From the NCBI GenBank assembly GCA_963597615.1, contig CAVBQS010000055.1:1-35314 (forward strand): a stretch of DNA of 35,314 nucleotides. The letters are read 5' to 3'. The stretch comes from CAKRJP01 sp963597615. Lineage in GTDB: Bacteria > Bacillota > Clostridia > Lachnospirales > Lachnospiraceae. A model generated the notes under the pieces. The model worked only from the letters and a program-made list of their open reading frames with translations, was not told the origin of the DNA and ran no database searches. Positions within the stretch are counted from its first letter, which is position 1. Every line of letters starts with the position of its first letter. The position numbers were made by a program, and so were the translations under genes. Of this stretch, positions 26,233 to 33,957 are shown piece by piece.

Positions 26233-26786
26233 TTAGAATAAGACCAGCATCCTCACCCAATTAAGATGCTCAAAAATCATTCTGGGCCTAAGGGATGCCA
26301 CTGGCACACGATTACTTATAGCTATGGAATCAAGACGAAAATTCTTGTGAATATCTATCCTGAGATTTTCCTTATTTTTAGCCGGTAAAGTAAGTATTGC
26401 CTCCTCCCCCCCGGTAAAATATAGCCTTCCTCACGACGATACTTAGAAAACTTGTTCCCTTCTGAAGGTGAATTATACCATTCAAGAGTAGTCGCCTCTG
26501 AAGATGTCTGACCAAAGGAAAGTTCTACTTGTCCCCAGTCTTCTGTACCATGAAAGATCAGACTGGCATTGGAATTTTCCAACAAGATACTCCCCGCTTC
26601 CAGGATACAATCTGTTAGTTCAAGCTTTCCTCTTCTAATCATAACTTCCAAATCCAAAGGCATCCTCTCTTGCCACTTTCCAGCACAAATGCTAAAGCCC
26701 GTAAGCCAAACTTCTAAAAGCACTGCTAAAATTATACCAAGGAGAATCCATTTTAGGTTCTTTTTATTTATTTTCAACTTTTCCAT
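26233..26786 (-). pseudogene. Membrane-anchored protein with outer beta domain, frameshifted at a G7 run
   Basis: The frame from the ATG at 26786 gives a membrane helix (about 13-30) and an outer domain rich in strands, then runs into an out-of-frame tail RRQYLLYRLKIRK and stop at 26355. With one more G in the G7 run (C run around 26406-26412 on the plus strand) the frame continues sensibly: EEAILTLPAKNKENLRID, RLDSIAISNRVPVASLRPR, then LNWVRMLVLF and TAA at 26233-26235, about 184 residues. That ending, leading into a helix, resembles the first domain of large Lachnospiraceae membrane proteins, so the 3' part may also be lost. It follows hemW by 42 bp on the same strand. Confidence 0.6.
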
Positions 26787-26828
26787 ATTGTATATTGTTC
26801 CCCAATCAATTAATAAGTTGAGCTTTTT

Positions 26829-28013
26829 TTAAAACAAAAATTCACTCATAACATAATTGCTTACATCAATTCCTTTTTCTGTTAATCGAAGGTAAGAATC
26901 TTCTTTGGTTTTCTCCCATTCTAAAAGTTCATGAGCTACAAGTTTTTCTATAAGGCTTCCATAGGTCTCTTCTAGAGTCACCCCAAAGCTTTCATAGAAT
27001 TTTTCTGCACTTACCCCTCTCATGGTCCGCAGTCCCAAAAACATGGTCTCTTCCATCTGGGCTTTTCCGGTGAGAATTTCTACATTTTCATAGGGTTCTT
27101 TTTCGCCCTCAGGCAAGGAAGGAGACGAAAACCTACGATTTTCAATGAGGGAGGCAGCTCCCGAACCAATGCCTAAATATTCCCTGCGGTTCCAATATCC
27201 TAAATTATGACGACACTCATAACCTTCCTTGGCATAATTAGATATTTCGTAACGATGATAGCCATAACTTTTTAAAATCTCTATGGTATCCCGGTACATC
27301 CCTCGCTCCTCTTCCTCTCCCGGAAGCCTTCCAAAGTCCCTAATGGCATCCTCTGAAAATTTCTTAGTTCCTTCCTCTTCATAAATTTCATAAAAGGGTG
27401 TCCCTTCCTCTATTATGAGGCTATAGGCAGAAATATGCTCCGGTGGAGGTGTAAGATTTACCAGCCTTTGCAAAGTCCTCCTATAACTTTCTCTTGTCTG
27501 AAAGGGAATGGCTGACATAAGATCCACGTTAATGTTATCAAAACCCACTTCTCTTGCCATCTGATAGGAATCTAAAAAATCTTCATAACTGTGAATCCTG
27601 CCCAGGGCCTTTAATTCTCTAGACTCTGTGGATTGCAGCCCAATACTTAGGCGATTAATGCCACAGGCCTTATATTCTAAAAGCTTCTGTCTTGTGACAG
27701 TGCCTGGATTCATTTCCATGGTAATCTCAGCATCTTTTTCCAATGAAAATGTTTCCCCTATAGCTTCAAATATATCTCTCAGCTGCTGGCCTGTCAGGAT
27801 AGAGGGGGTACCCCCTCCCAGGAAAATACTTACAAGAGTATAAGCCTTTGCCAAATCTTTATAAGTTCTAATCTTTCGGCAAAGGCTCTCTACATATTCC
27901 TGTCGCCGCCCCCCTGTAGAGACAGCAGACAGGAAATCACAATATTTACATTTTCGGACACAAAAGGGAATATGAATATATAGTTCTAACTCTTTTTTCT
28001 CTTCCATACACAT
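26829..28013 (-). CDS. hemW: HemW-like radical SAM heme chaperone (often annotated oxygen-independent coproporphyrinogen III oxidase)
   Basis: 394 residues. The cluster cysteines are C18, C22 and C25 in YIHIPFCVRKCKYCDF. IFLGGGTPS, MEMNPGTV, NRLSIGLQS and the C-terminal HemW domain (FLGLRTMRGVSAEKF, LRLTEKGIDVSNYVM) are typical. HemW proteins bind heme and hand it to acceptor proteins; they lack the extra residues of true HemN oxidase. Two in-frame ATGs (codons 1 and 3) compete and neither has a strong ribosome site. It starts 3 bp after the lepA stop, the usual lepA-hemW pairing in Firmicutes. In many relatives hrcA-grpE-dnaK follows; here the damaged envelope locus does. Confidence 0.94.
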   Translation of the reverse strand: MCMEEKKELELYIHIPFCVRKCKYCDFLSAVSTGGRRQEYVESLCRKIRTYKDLAKAYTLVSIFLGGGTPSILTGQQLRDIFEAIGETFSLEKDAEITMEMNPGTVTRQKLLEYKACGINRLSIGLQSTESRELKALGRIHSYEDFLDSYQMAREVGFDNINVDLMSAIPFQTRESYRRTLQRLVNLTPPPEHISAYSLIIEEGTPFYEIYEEEGTKKFSEDAIRDFGRLPGEEEERGMYRDTIEILKSYGYHRYEISNYAKEGYECRHNLGYWNRREYLGIGSGAASLIENRRFSSPSLPEGEKEPYENVEILTGKAQMEETMFLGLRTMRGVSAEKFYESFGVTLEETYGSLIEKLVAHELLEWEKTKEDSYLRLTEKGIDVSNYVMSEFLF

Positions 28014-28016
28014 CTT

Positions 28017-29831
28017 CTATTTGTCATCCAACTTCAAGACACTCATAAAGGCCTTCTGTGGGATTTCTACATTGCCCACCTGGCGCATTCGTTTCTTTCC
28101 TTCCTTTTGTTTTTCCAAAAGTTTTCGTTTACGGCTAATATCACCGCCATAACATTTTGCAAGAACGTCTTTACGCATGGCCTTTACTGTTTCTCTAGCT
28201 ATAATCTTACTTCCAATAGCAGCCTGAATCGGAATCTCAAAAAGCTGTCTTGGAATTTCTTCCTTAAGCTTCTCGCACATCTTTCTTCCTCTCTCGTAGG
28301 CTGTATCCCCGTGAACAATAAAGGATAAGGCATCCACCTCTTCCTTGTTAATGAGGATATCCAGCTTTACAAGGTCAGACTTCACATAACCATCCATCTC
28401 ATAATCAAAAGAAGCGTAGCCTCTAGATCTAGATTTTAAGGCGTCAAAGAAATCATAAATAATCTCATTTAAAGGCAAATGATAATGAAGAACCGCCCGG
28501 GTCTCCTCTATATATTCCATGCCCTCGTAAATTCCTCGCCTCTCCTGACAAAGGTCCATAATGGCTCCAATAAACTCGGAAGTCACCATAATCTCAGCCT
28601 TCACCATAGGTTCTTCCATATAGTCAATCTCTGATTGGTCCGGAAGATTGGAAGGATTGGTAAGCTCTATCACTTCCCCGTTGGTCTTATATACCTTGTA
28701 AATAACACTGGGGGCTGTAGTTACTAAATCTAAATTATACTCTCGCTCCAAGCGCTCCTGAATAATTTCCAAATGAAGAAGGCCTAAAAATCCACAGCGG
28801 AATCCAAATCCCAGGGCAATAGAAGTCTCCGGTTCAAACTGGAGAGATGCATCATTGAGCTGAAGTTTCTCTAAGGCATCTCTAAGGTCCGGATACTTGG
28901 CTCCGTCTGCAGGATATAATCCACAGTAAACCATAGGATTTACCTTCTTATATCCTGGTAGGGGTTCGGCACAAGGACGGTTTGCATCTGTTACCGTATC
29001 TCCCACTCTGGTATCCTTCACATTTTTCAAGCTGGCAGTAATATAACCTACCATACCTGCAGCTAACTCCTCACAGGGAATAAACTGTCCGGCACCAAAA
29101 TACCCTACTTCCACAACTTCTGCCTTAGCCCCGGTAGCCATCATAAGGATAGAAGTTCCCTTCTTTACGACCCCTTCCTTAATTCGACAAAACATAATAA
29201 CACCCTTATAAGAGTCATAAATAGAATCAAAAATCAAGGCCTGCAGGGGAGCTTTAGGGTCTCCTCCTGGAGCCGGAATCTTTTCTACAATCTGCTCTAA
29301 AACTTCCTCTACGTTTAATCCCGTCTTTGCTGAAATTCGCGGAGCATCCTCCGCCTCAATTCCAATTACATCCTCGATTTCCTCAATAACCCGGTCTGGA
29401 TCTGCGCTGGGAAGATCAATTTTATTAATTACCGGCATTACGTCCAAGTCATGATCTAGGGCCAGATATACATTAGCCAGGGTCTGAGCCTCCACTCCCT
29501 GGGCTGCATCTACTACTAAAATTGCCCCGTCACAGGCCGCCAGACTTCTAGATACTTCATAGTTAAAATCCACATGGCCCGGAGTATCAATCAGGTTAAA
29601 GATATACTCTTCCCCATCTTTGGCCTGGTAGACAATACGTACCGCCTGGGCCTTAATGGTAATTCCTCTCTCCCGCTCCAGATCCATATTATCTAAAACC
29701 TGGGCCTGCATCTCCCTGCTGGTTAGAAGTCCGGTCTTTTCAATGATGCGGTCTGCCAGGGTAGACTTTCCGTGATCAATATGTGCAATAATACAAAAAT
29801 TACGAATTTTACTTTGATCTATATGTGCCAC
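28017..29831 (-). CDS. lepA: Elongation factor 4 (LepA), ribosome-associated GTPase
   Basis: 604 residues, the normal length. The G-domain motifs are AHIDHGKST (16-24), the DTPGH box (LIDTPGHVDF) and NKID. The C-terminal EF4-specific domain ends in RKRKLLEKQKEGKKRMRQVG with IPQKAFMSVL. EF4 binds the ribosome and acts on translocation or 30S biogenesis. It starts with GTG, with AGAGGT 8 nt upstream; the next in-frame methionine lies inside the G domain. It is followed at once by hemW. Confidence 0.98.
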   Translation of the reverse strand: MAHIDQSKIRNFCIIAHIDHGKSTLADRIIEKTGLLTSREMQAQVLDNMDLERERGITIKAQAVRIVYQAKDGEEYIFNLIDTPGHVDFNYEVSRSLAACDGAILVVDAAQGVEAQTLANVYLALDHDLDVMPVINKIDLPSADPDRVIEEIEDVIGIEAEDAPRISAKTGLNVEEVLEQIVEKIPAPGGDPKAPLQALIFDSIYDSYKGVIMFCRIKEGVVKKGTSILMMATGAKAEVVEVGYFGAGQFIPCEELAAGMVGYITASLKNVKDTRVGDTVTDANRPCAEPLPGYKKVNPMVYCGLYPADGAKYPDLRDALEKLQLNDASLQFEPETSIALGFGFRCGFLGLLHLEIIQERLEREYNLDLVTTAPSVIYKVYKTNGEVIELTNPSNLPDQSEIDYMEEPMVKAEIMVTSEFIGAIMDLCQERRGIYEGMEYIEETRAVLHYHLPLNEIIYDFFDALKSRSRGYASFDYEMDGYVKSDLVKLDILINKEEVDALSFIVHGDTAYERGRKMCEKLKEEIPRQLFEIPIQAAIGSKIIARETVKAMRKDVLAKCYGGDISRKRKLLEKQKEGKKRMRQVGNVEIPQKAFMSVLKLDDK

Positions 29832-29915
29832 AAATATTTACCTCTATCTAATTTTTAACCATAAATTTGGCAACTATCCAAACCTGGTCCAAGTCTGAAT
29901 AGTCACCATATTTTA

Positions 29916-30896
29916 TCATCCCTTGCTGTATTTGACAATAAACAGTTCTACACTCATGCGGTCATTTAAACGTCCTGTCTTAACCATTTCCTCCAAGTTT
30001 GCTGCTTCTTCTAAAATTTCCCTTAGAGTTTTCTCTGTAAAGGACCGGCATTGCCTCATATATTTATCAGCTACAAAGGGAGCCACCGAAAGTTCACTTG
30101 CCACAAGACTTTTAGAAGCCCCTCCTTTCACAAGGGACTTAGTGTCAAGGAGCATGCGAAACTGTCGCACCAAAAGGTACAAGATTTTCATTGGGCCTTC
30201 TCTCAAGGCAAGAAGATCATAATAATAATCCAAAGCCTTCTTTTGCTGCTTTAAGGCCACAGCTTCCACCATGGCAAAAACTCTGTCTAAAACCTGAGGG
30301 GTACAGATGGCATCAATATGACCTATGGTAATCTCTGCTTCTTCCATAGTATAGGAAAATAGTTTCTCCAGTTCCTGGTCTAGGGTGGTCATATCAGTTC
30401 CAACCTTACTTAGAAGATACCTGGCCGTAGATTCTTTAATCTGTTTGTGTTCCTGCCTGACTTTTCCACCAATCCAGGGAAGGAGAGTTTTTTCATCCTG
30501 ACCATTCAGCTCCACAGCCCGACCAAGCTTTCCTACAGCCTTGTAAAGCTTTCCTCGCTTATCGATCTGGGTTTCTACAAAAACGAATCGTACCGTCTCT
30601 GCTGGCTGCTTCATATAATCTGCCAAGTCCTGACAGGCATTTTTAAAAAATCCAGAATTTTCCACTACGATCAACCGAAGGTTCGCAAAAAAAGGCATCG
30701 TCTCTGCCAAGCCTATAATTTCCATAGGGTCAATGTTCTTCCCCTCAAAGTAGGCATAATTCATGGAATCTTCCTGGGGCATAAAAGCCGCTTTTAGCTT
30801 ATCCCTATAAAATTTTTTTAGATAATCCTCTTCTCCATACAGCAAATATACCTGCTTCAAGCTTTGGTTTTTAATATCTTCGTTAATACTTTTCAT
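29916..30896 (-). CDS. holA: DNA polymerase III subunit delta
   Basis: 326 residues, the usual length. The N-terminal YLLYGEEDYLKKFYRDKL is the family start (the degenerate ATP loop of the clamp-loader wrench), followed by the AAA-like middle (TLDQELEKLFSY, EAEITIGHIDAICTP) and the helical collar domain (ALDYYYDLLALREGPMKILYLLVRQFRMLL). Delta opens the beta clamp during loading for PolC. AAGGGT sits 4 nt before the ATG. It lies 84 bp before lepA and after a hydroxy-acid oxidase gene; comEC normally lies upstream of this pair. Confidence 0.95.
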   Translation of the reverse strand: MKSINEDIKNQSLKQVYLLYGEEDYLKKFYRDKLKAAFMPQEDSMNYAYFEGKNIDPMEIIGLAETMPFFANLRLIVVENSGFFKNACQDLADYMKQPAETVRFVFVETQIDKRGKLYKAVGKLGRAVELNGQDEKTLLPWIGGKVRQEHKQIKESTARYLLSKVGTDMTTLDQELEKLFSYTMEEAEITIGHIDAICTPQVLDRVFAMVEAVALKQQKKALDYYYDLLALREGPMKILYLLVRQFRMLLDTKSLVKGGASKSLVASELSVAPFVADKYMRQCRSFTEKTLREILEEAANLEEMVKTGRLNDRMSVELFIVKYSKG

Positions 30897-30938
30897 GAAT
30901 ACCCTTTATTAATACACTTCTTGGTGCTTCTGCCAAAC

Positions 30939-31961
30939 TTATACCAACCAGCGAACCATATCTCTTGTAATCTCATCTAGAGAATGGGCTCCACACATGG
31001 CCATAGCATCCCTTAACTCTGCCCCAAGTTTTTCCACGTAAGCTTCCACACCTTCTGCGGCGCCGCCGTAAACAGAAACCACAAAAGGACGACCAATTAA
31101 AACTGCATCTGCCCCTAAGGCGATGGCCTTAAAAATATCCAGACCCGTTCGGATTCCACCATCCACGAAAATCTTCATATCGTCTCCCACAGCCTCTACG
31201 ATTTCTTCAAGAACTGCTGCAGTCGGTGCACACTGGTCCAGGACACGGCCACCGTGGTTGGATACTACAATAGCCTTAGCCCCAGCTTCCTTTGCCTTTA
31301 AGGCTCCTTTTACTGTCATAATTCCCTTAATAATAAATGGGACCCCTGCCCCAGCAATGATTTCTTTTAATTCTTCTACTGTCTTACTTCCTGCCGGAGG
31401 TGTAAGATTTTTAAGGAAAGGAAGCCCTGCCGCATCGATGTCCATGGCTACTGCAAAGGAATTTGCCTCCTTTACCAGGGCAAATTTTTCTTCCAAGGTA
31501 TTAACATCCCAAGGCTTCACTGTAGGAATCCCCTTTCCCTCCTTGGCTTTAATGGCCTTGGTTGCTCCCACCATAACAGCTGGGTTGGTTCCATCTCCTG
31601 TAAATGCCGCAATTCCTGCATCTGCACAGGCAGAAACTAAAATATCATTGTACTGAAGATCATCATATTTATCTCCGTAGTGTAACTTCATAGCTCCAAT
31701 AGGTGCTGCAAAGAAAGGATACTTAAAGCTTTGTCCAAAAATCTCCAGGCTGGTATCAATGGGCTTGTTTTCACAGATGGTATCCATGTTCAGGGCAATT
31801 TTCTGCCACTCTTCATAATTTTTAATAGCTACAGTACCAGTACCCTTAGCTCCAGGTCCCGGCATCTTAGAGCCACAGGCTCTTCCATTGCAGACCGGAC
31901 AGGCCTTACAAATTTCTCCCACACAGGTTTTTGCATTCTTTAATACTTCCTCATATGTCAT
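30939..31961 (-). CDS. FMN-dependent alpha-hydroxy-acid oxidizing protein (lactate-oxidase-like)
   Basis: 340 residues from the ATG at 31961, with GAGAGG 8 nt before it; an ATG 18 codons upstream lacks such a site. A TIM barrel of the FMN hydroxy-acid oxidase family: KYPFFAAPIGAM, a mid-barrel GVPFIIKGIMTVKGA (catalytic lysine), VVSNHGGRVLDQ (catalytic histidine) and FVDGGIRTGLDIFKAIALGADAVLIGRPF (FMN phosphate site). It should oxidise lactate or a similar 2-hydroxy acid; the natural acceptor is unknown. Odd: an N-terminal extension carries five cysteines (C-x4-C-x2-C-x2-C-x4-C, in CVGEICKACPVCNGRAC), which looks like a metal or Fe-S site. It lies between the comEC remnant and holA. Confidence 0.9.
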   Translation of the reverse strand: MTYEEVLKNAKTCVGEICKACPVCNGRACGSKMPGPGAKGTGTVAIKNYEEWQKIALNMDTICENKPIDTSLEIFGQSFKYPFFAAPIGAMKLHYGDKYDDLQYNDILVSACADAGIAAFTGDGTNPAVMVGATKAIKAKEGKGIPTVKPWDVNTLEEKFALVKEANSFAVAMDIDAAGLPFLKNLTPPAGSKTVEELKEIIAGAGVPFIIKGIMTVKGALKAKEAGAKAIVVSNHGGRVLDQCAPTAAVLEEIVEAVGDDMKIFVDGGIRTGLDIFKAIALGADAVLIGRPFVVSVYGGAAEGVEAYVEKLGAELRDAMAMCGAHSLDEITRDMVRWLV

Positions 31962-32037
31962 ATCAAATCCCTCTCTTTCATGTGCTTTTGAGTTTAACAC
32001 ATTATTTTTTTCCATGCAAATTTTAGGTCTCTCCTTT

Positions 32038-32151
32038 TCAGAACAAATACTCGATGCCTCCCTGCTTTTGGGTGCTTCTTATGATACAACCAGCCTCCCT
32101 CAACCGCTGCAAGGTCTCTTTATGGGGATGGCCATAAGAATTCATAACTCC
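32038..32151 (-). pseudogene. comEC: 3' end of comEC (DNA-uptake channel), truncated by the inserted element
   Basis: The minus strand reads GVMNSYGHPHKETLQRL, then REAGCIIRSTQKQGGIEYLF and a TGA at 32040. This is the C-terminal end of the metallo-beta-lactamase-like domain of ComEC; NSYGHPH is its conserved motif. The frame is blocked by TAA (32154-32152) just beyond, where element DNA begins. comEC normally precedes holA in Firmicutes, which supports the identification. About 700 residues or more are missing; they should lie at the far side of the element, outside the window. ComEC forms the membrane channel for transforming DNA, so competence is probably lost while the element is in place. 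Confidence 0.75.
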
Positions 32152-32192
32152 TTAGATTTTGATACAATTCAACGATGAACCCCTTGCAAAGC

Positions 32193-32222
32193 AGTAGGGG
32201 TGTGCAAAAGCACACCCCTACT
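32193..32222. other. Perfect 13-bp hairpin near the element end
   Basis: AGTAGGGGTGTGC and GCACACCCCTACT form a perfect stem around AAAA. Neither strand has a T-run after it, so it is not a standard terminator. TTGCAAAG occurs on each side (32184-32191 and about 32256-32263). It lies between the last element gene and the presumed attachment site; a site for recombination proteins, or a Rho-dependent or protective stem at the transcript end, are options. Confidence 0.55.
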
Positions 32223-32291
32223 ATAATGTGCAATATTCAGTTCAAAAGTTCTTAGTTGCAAAGTCGCTGACCAATTCCGATTAGCACGCCA

Positions 32292-32522
32292 CTACTCCCA
32301 GTCATACGGACTTCTGTATGACTTCGGCTGTGGCTGTTCTTTCTTTATATTATTATCAGCATCTTCTCTTGTTGCATATAGCCTATGCTTCTTTACTTGG
32401 ATTCCACCACCAGAATCCTTAAAACGAATCAAGTAGATTCCGCCCGAAACTCTCACAATAGTAACTTCTCTAACGAATCGGTTTGATTCCACTATATAAG
32501 CAGTATCGCCTGCCTTCACCAA
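32292..32522 (-). CDS. Small element-borne protein, probably all-beta, unknown function
   Basis: 76 residues. The first 55 look like a small beta barrel (VKAGDTAYIVES, EVTIVRVSGGIYLIRF, GGIQVKKHRLYAT), the pattern of a KOW/SH3-like domain; the tail is polar with Gln-Pro-Lys. No catalytic motif is visible. A GGGGATGA ribosome site overlaps the end of the upstream 204-residue gene's stop region, and the 9-bp gap indicates a two-gene unit. It is the last gene before the attachment site. I do not recognise the family. Confidence 0.7.
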   Translation of the reverse strand: MVKAGDTAYIVESNRFVREVTIVRVSGGIYLIRFKDSGGGIQVKKHRLYATREDADNNIKKEQPQPKSYRSPYDWE

Positions 32523-32531
32523 ATCATCCCC

Positions 32532-33146
32532 TTATGCTACCTCTTTGAATATTTCCTTCTGTACCCTCAGATAACCCTCAAGATTCACAATAGGATCATG
32601 TGAACGGTTCTTAAACCTATCTAGTTTGACATCGTTTGCCTTTGCCAGTCTCTTGGTATAATCGTAAATCATATTGACGAGTTGTTTTAGTTCCCCGGAT
32701 GATAAATCAAGTCTAATATGTTCTTCGTCTCCAAGGGTTCTGACCTCATCGATACTCTTCAACAAATCATCAATATCTTTTTCTTGCAATGTTCCTTTAC
32801 GAACTGCTTTCAGATATTTCTTCAATGTCTTGTCAAACTCAACAACACATTTAGGGGAGTTCTTCTTCAACTCTCTTTCTTCTTTCTTACTCACATAATA
32901 TGCTGTACCTGCAGTACCTGCTGCAACTGCTAGTCCGATACCAATAGTTGCTACAGGATGATTCTTTACCGCCTGTAATACCGCATTGCCCGCCTTCTTC
33001 TCTGGAACTGGCACTTCCTTGAGGTGTTTTACAATGGTCCCTGTATCAGCATTTCTTACTACTCCACCAAAACGCTTATACATCCCCTTTGCAATTCCAA
33101 GAGCTATATCATTTGGAATATCATACGCAATCTGTTGTATTGGCAT
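32532..33146 (-). CDS. Element-borne protein with a central glycine-rich membrane segment, unknown function
   Basis: 204 residues from the ATG at 33146, with AGGAGG before it. Residues 1-60 are soluble (AYDIPNDIALGIAKGMYKRF), followed by a Gly/Ala-rich hydrophobic stretch (about 69-90, TIGIGLAVAAGTAGTAYYV) and a charged helical C-terminal part (KCVVEFDKTLKKYLKAVRKG, then DIDDLLKSIDEVRTL and beyond). It has its own extended -10 promoter (33177-33205). The layout, a soluble head, one small-residue-rich helix and a helical tail, would fit a membrane-active or membrane-tethered effector, but nothing identifies a function. It forms a unit with the 76-residue gene. Confidence 0.75.
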   Translation of the reverse strand: MPIQQIAYDIPNDIALGIAKGMYKRFGGVVRNADTGTIVKHLKEVPVPEKKAGNAVLQAVKNHPVATIGIGLAVAAGTAGTAYYVSKKEERELKKNSPKCVVEFDKTLKKYLKAVRKGTLQEKDIDDLLKSIDEVRTLGDEEHIRLDLSSGELKQLVNMIYDYTKRLAKANDVKLDRFKNRSHDPIVNLEGYLRVQKEIFKEVA

Positions 33147-33176
33147 ACAGGCACCTCCTAAAGAATAGTTTTTAAT

Positions 33177-33205
33177 ATTATACCACAGAACCATTGTTTT
33201 GAGAA
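33177..33205 (-). promoter_or_regulatory. Promoter of the 204-residue cargo gene
   Basis: On the minus strand TTCTCA (33205-33200) and TATAAT (33182-33177) are separated by 17 nt, with TGG directly before the -10 box (extended -10). AGGAGG follows about 20 nt downstream. Confidence 0.7.
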
Positions 33206-33213
33206 TTAAAATA

Positions 33214-33239
33214 AGCCGACAGAATTAATTCTATCGGCT
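33214..33239 (-). terminator. Terminator after the small zinc-ribbon gene
   Basis: AGCCGA (33214-33219) pairs with TCGGCT (33234-33239) and encloses the perfect palindrome AGAATTAATTCT. On the minus strand TATTTTAATTC follows. It lies 10 bp after the stop of the 33249-33425 gene and shares its stem with the hairpin at 33958-33985. Confidence 0.7.
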
Positions 33240-33248
33240 CACTTCTAA

Positions 33249-33425
33249 TTATTCATCATTTTCTTCGAGTCCTCTTACATAAAAAACCTGACTTGTCATT
33301 TTTGATGCTAAGACATTACCACAATAAGGACATATTGCCTCTTCTCTGTCCTTTCCTCCCGGAAAGACCATTCCTTCCAATTCGTACTCGACCTTTTTGC
33401 CACATTTACTGCATTTTTCAATCAT
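33249..33425 (-). CDS. 58-residue zinc-ribbon protein of the element
   Basis: The start is an ATG at 33425 with GGAGG 7 nt before it; stop TAA at 33249. The protein opens with IEKCSKCGKKVEYELEGM and contains ICPYCGNVLASKM, a C-x2-C/C-x2-C zinc ribbon, then VFYVRGLEENDE. Such small ribbon proteins are often nucleic-acid binders, or adaptor or regulatory proteins, in mobile elements. It follows the 152-residue gene by 18 bp and has a terminator after it, so the two are probably one unit. Confidence 0.8.
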   Translation of the reverse strand: MIEKCSKCGKKVEYELEGMVFPGGKDREEAICPYCGNVLASKMTSQVFYVRGLEENDE

Positions 33426-33443
33426 ACAACTACCTCCGCATTA

Positions 33444-33902
33444 TTAGTCTGCCAGTGTCTTAGTGTATTTCTTTACGGACTTAGGCTCTGTTAAATAAGG
33501 TCCGTTCTCTGTCATATTATCCATGAAACTTGTAAATCTCTTTTTCAGTCCGAATGGGTCTTTCTCAGCAGTGCCAAAGCCATGAATCATATCATCTCCA
33601 TCAACAGTAGATGTTCCAAGCACAGTAGTTTCTTCACAATCCAAAACCTCAACCTCTACAATCTTATCATCCTCTTCTCTTGCAACTACATGAAATACTG
33701 GATTATAGATTACATCCCCAGATGCTGATGAGTATACACCTACAAAAATATTCTTCTTATTGCCTTCGATTTGCTCAACCTCTAAATCAAGATTCCACCA
33801 ATTTTCCGGCTTATCGGTTTCGATAACACCACCAAACTCTCCAAGAAAATCAAATAACTGTTGTAATTGCTTTGCTGCCTTCTTTGTTGCCATTTTACCC
33901 AT
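33444..33902 (-). CDS. Element-borne acidic protein, unknown function
   Basis: 152 residues from the ATG at 33902, which has GGAGG 8 nt before it; the frame stays open 37 codons further but that part has no such site and overlaps a hairpin. The protein starts MGKMATKKAAKQLQQL, then alternates strands and loops (NWWNLDLEVEQI, KNIFVGVYSSAS, NPVFHVVAREEDDKIVEVEV) and ends in a basic tail. No membrane segment, cysteine pairs or known catalytic motif is seen. A palindrome, ACATATAATATGT (33921-33933), lies upstream and could bind a regulator. Family not recognised. Confidence 0.72.
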   Translation of the reverse strand: MGKMATKKAAKQLQQLFDFLGEFGGVIETDKPENWWNLDLEVEQIEGNKKNIFVGVYSSASGDVIYNPVFHVVAREEDDKIVEVEVLDCEETTVLGTSTVDGDDMIHGFGTAEKDPFGLKKRFTSFMDNMTENGPYLTEPKSVKKYTKTLAD

Positions 33903-33957
33903 AATAGTAACCTCCATATAACATATAATATGTAACTGTCTTTGCAATCCATTTAAA

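Noticed and set aside
31888..32178. Plus-strand ORF of 96 codons across the comEC remnant
   Set aside because: It is the opposite strand of the oxidase start and of the ComEC C-terminus, with no protein features of its own.
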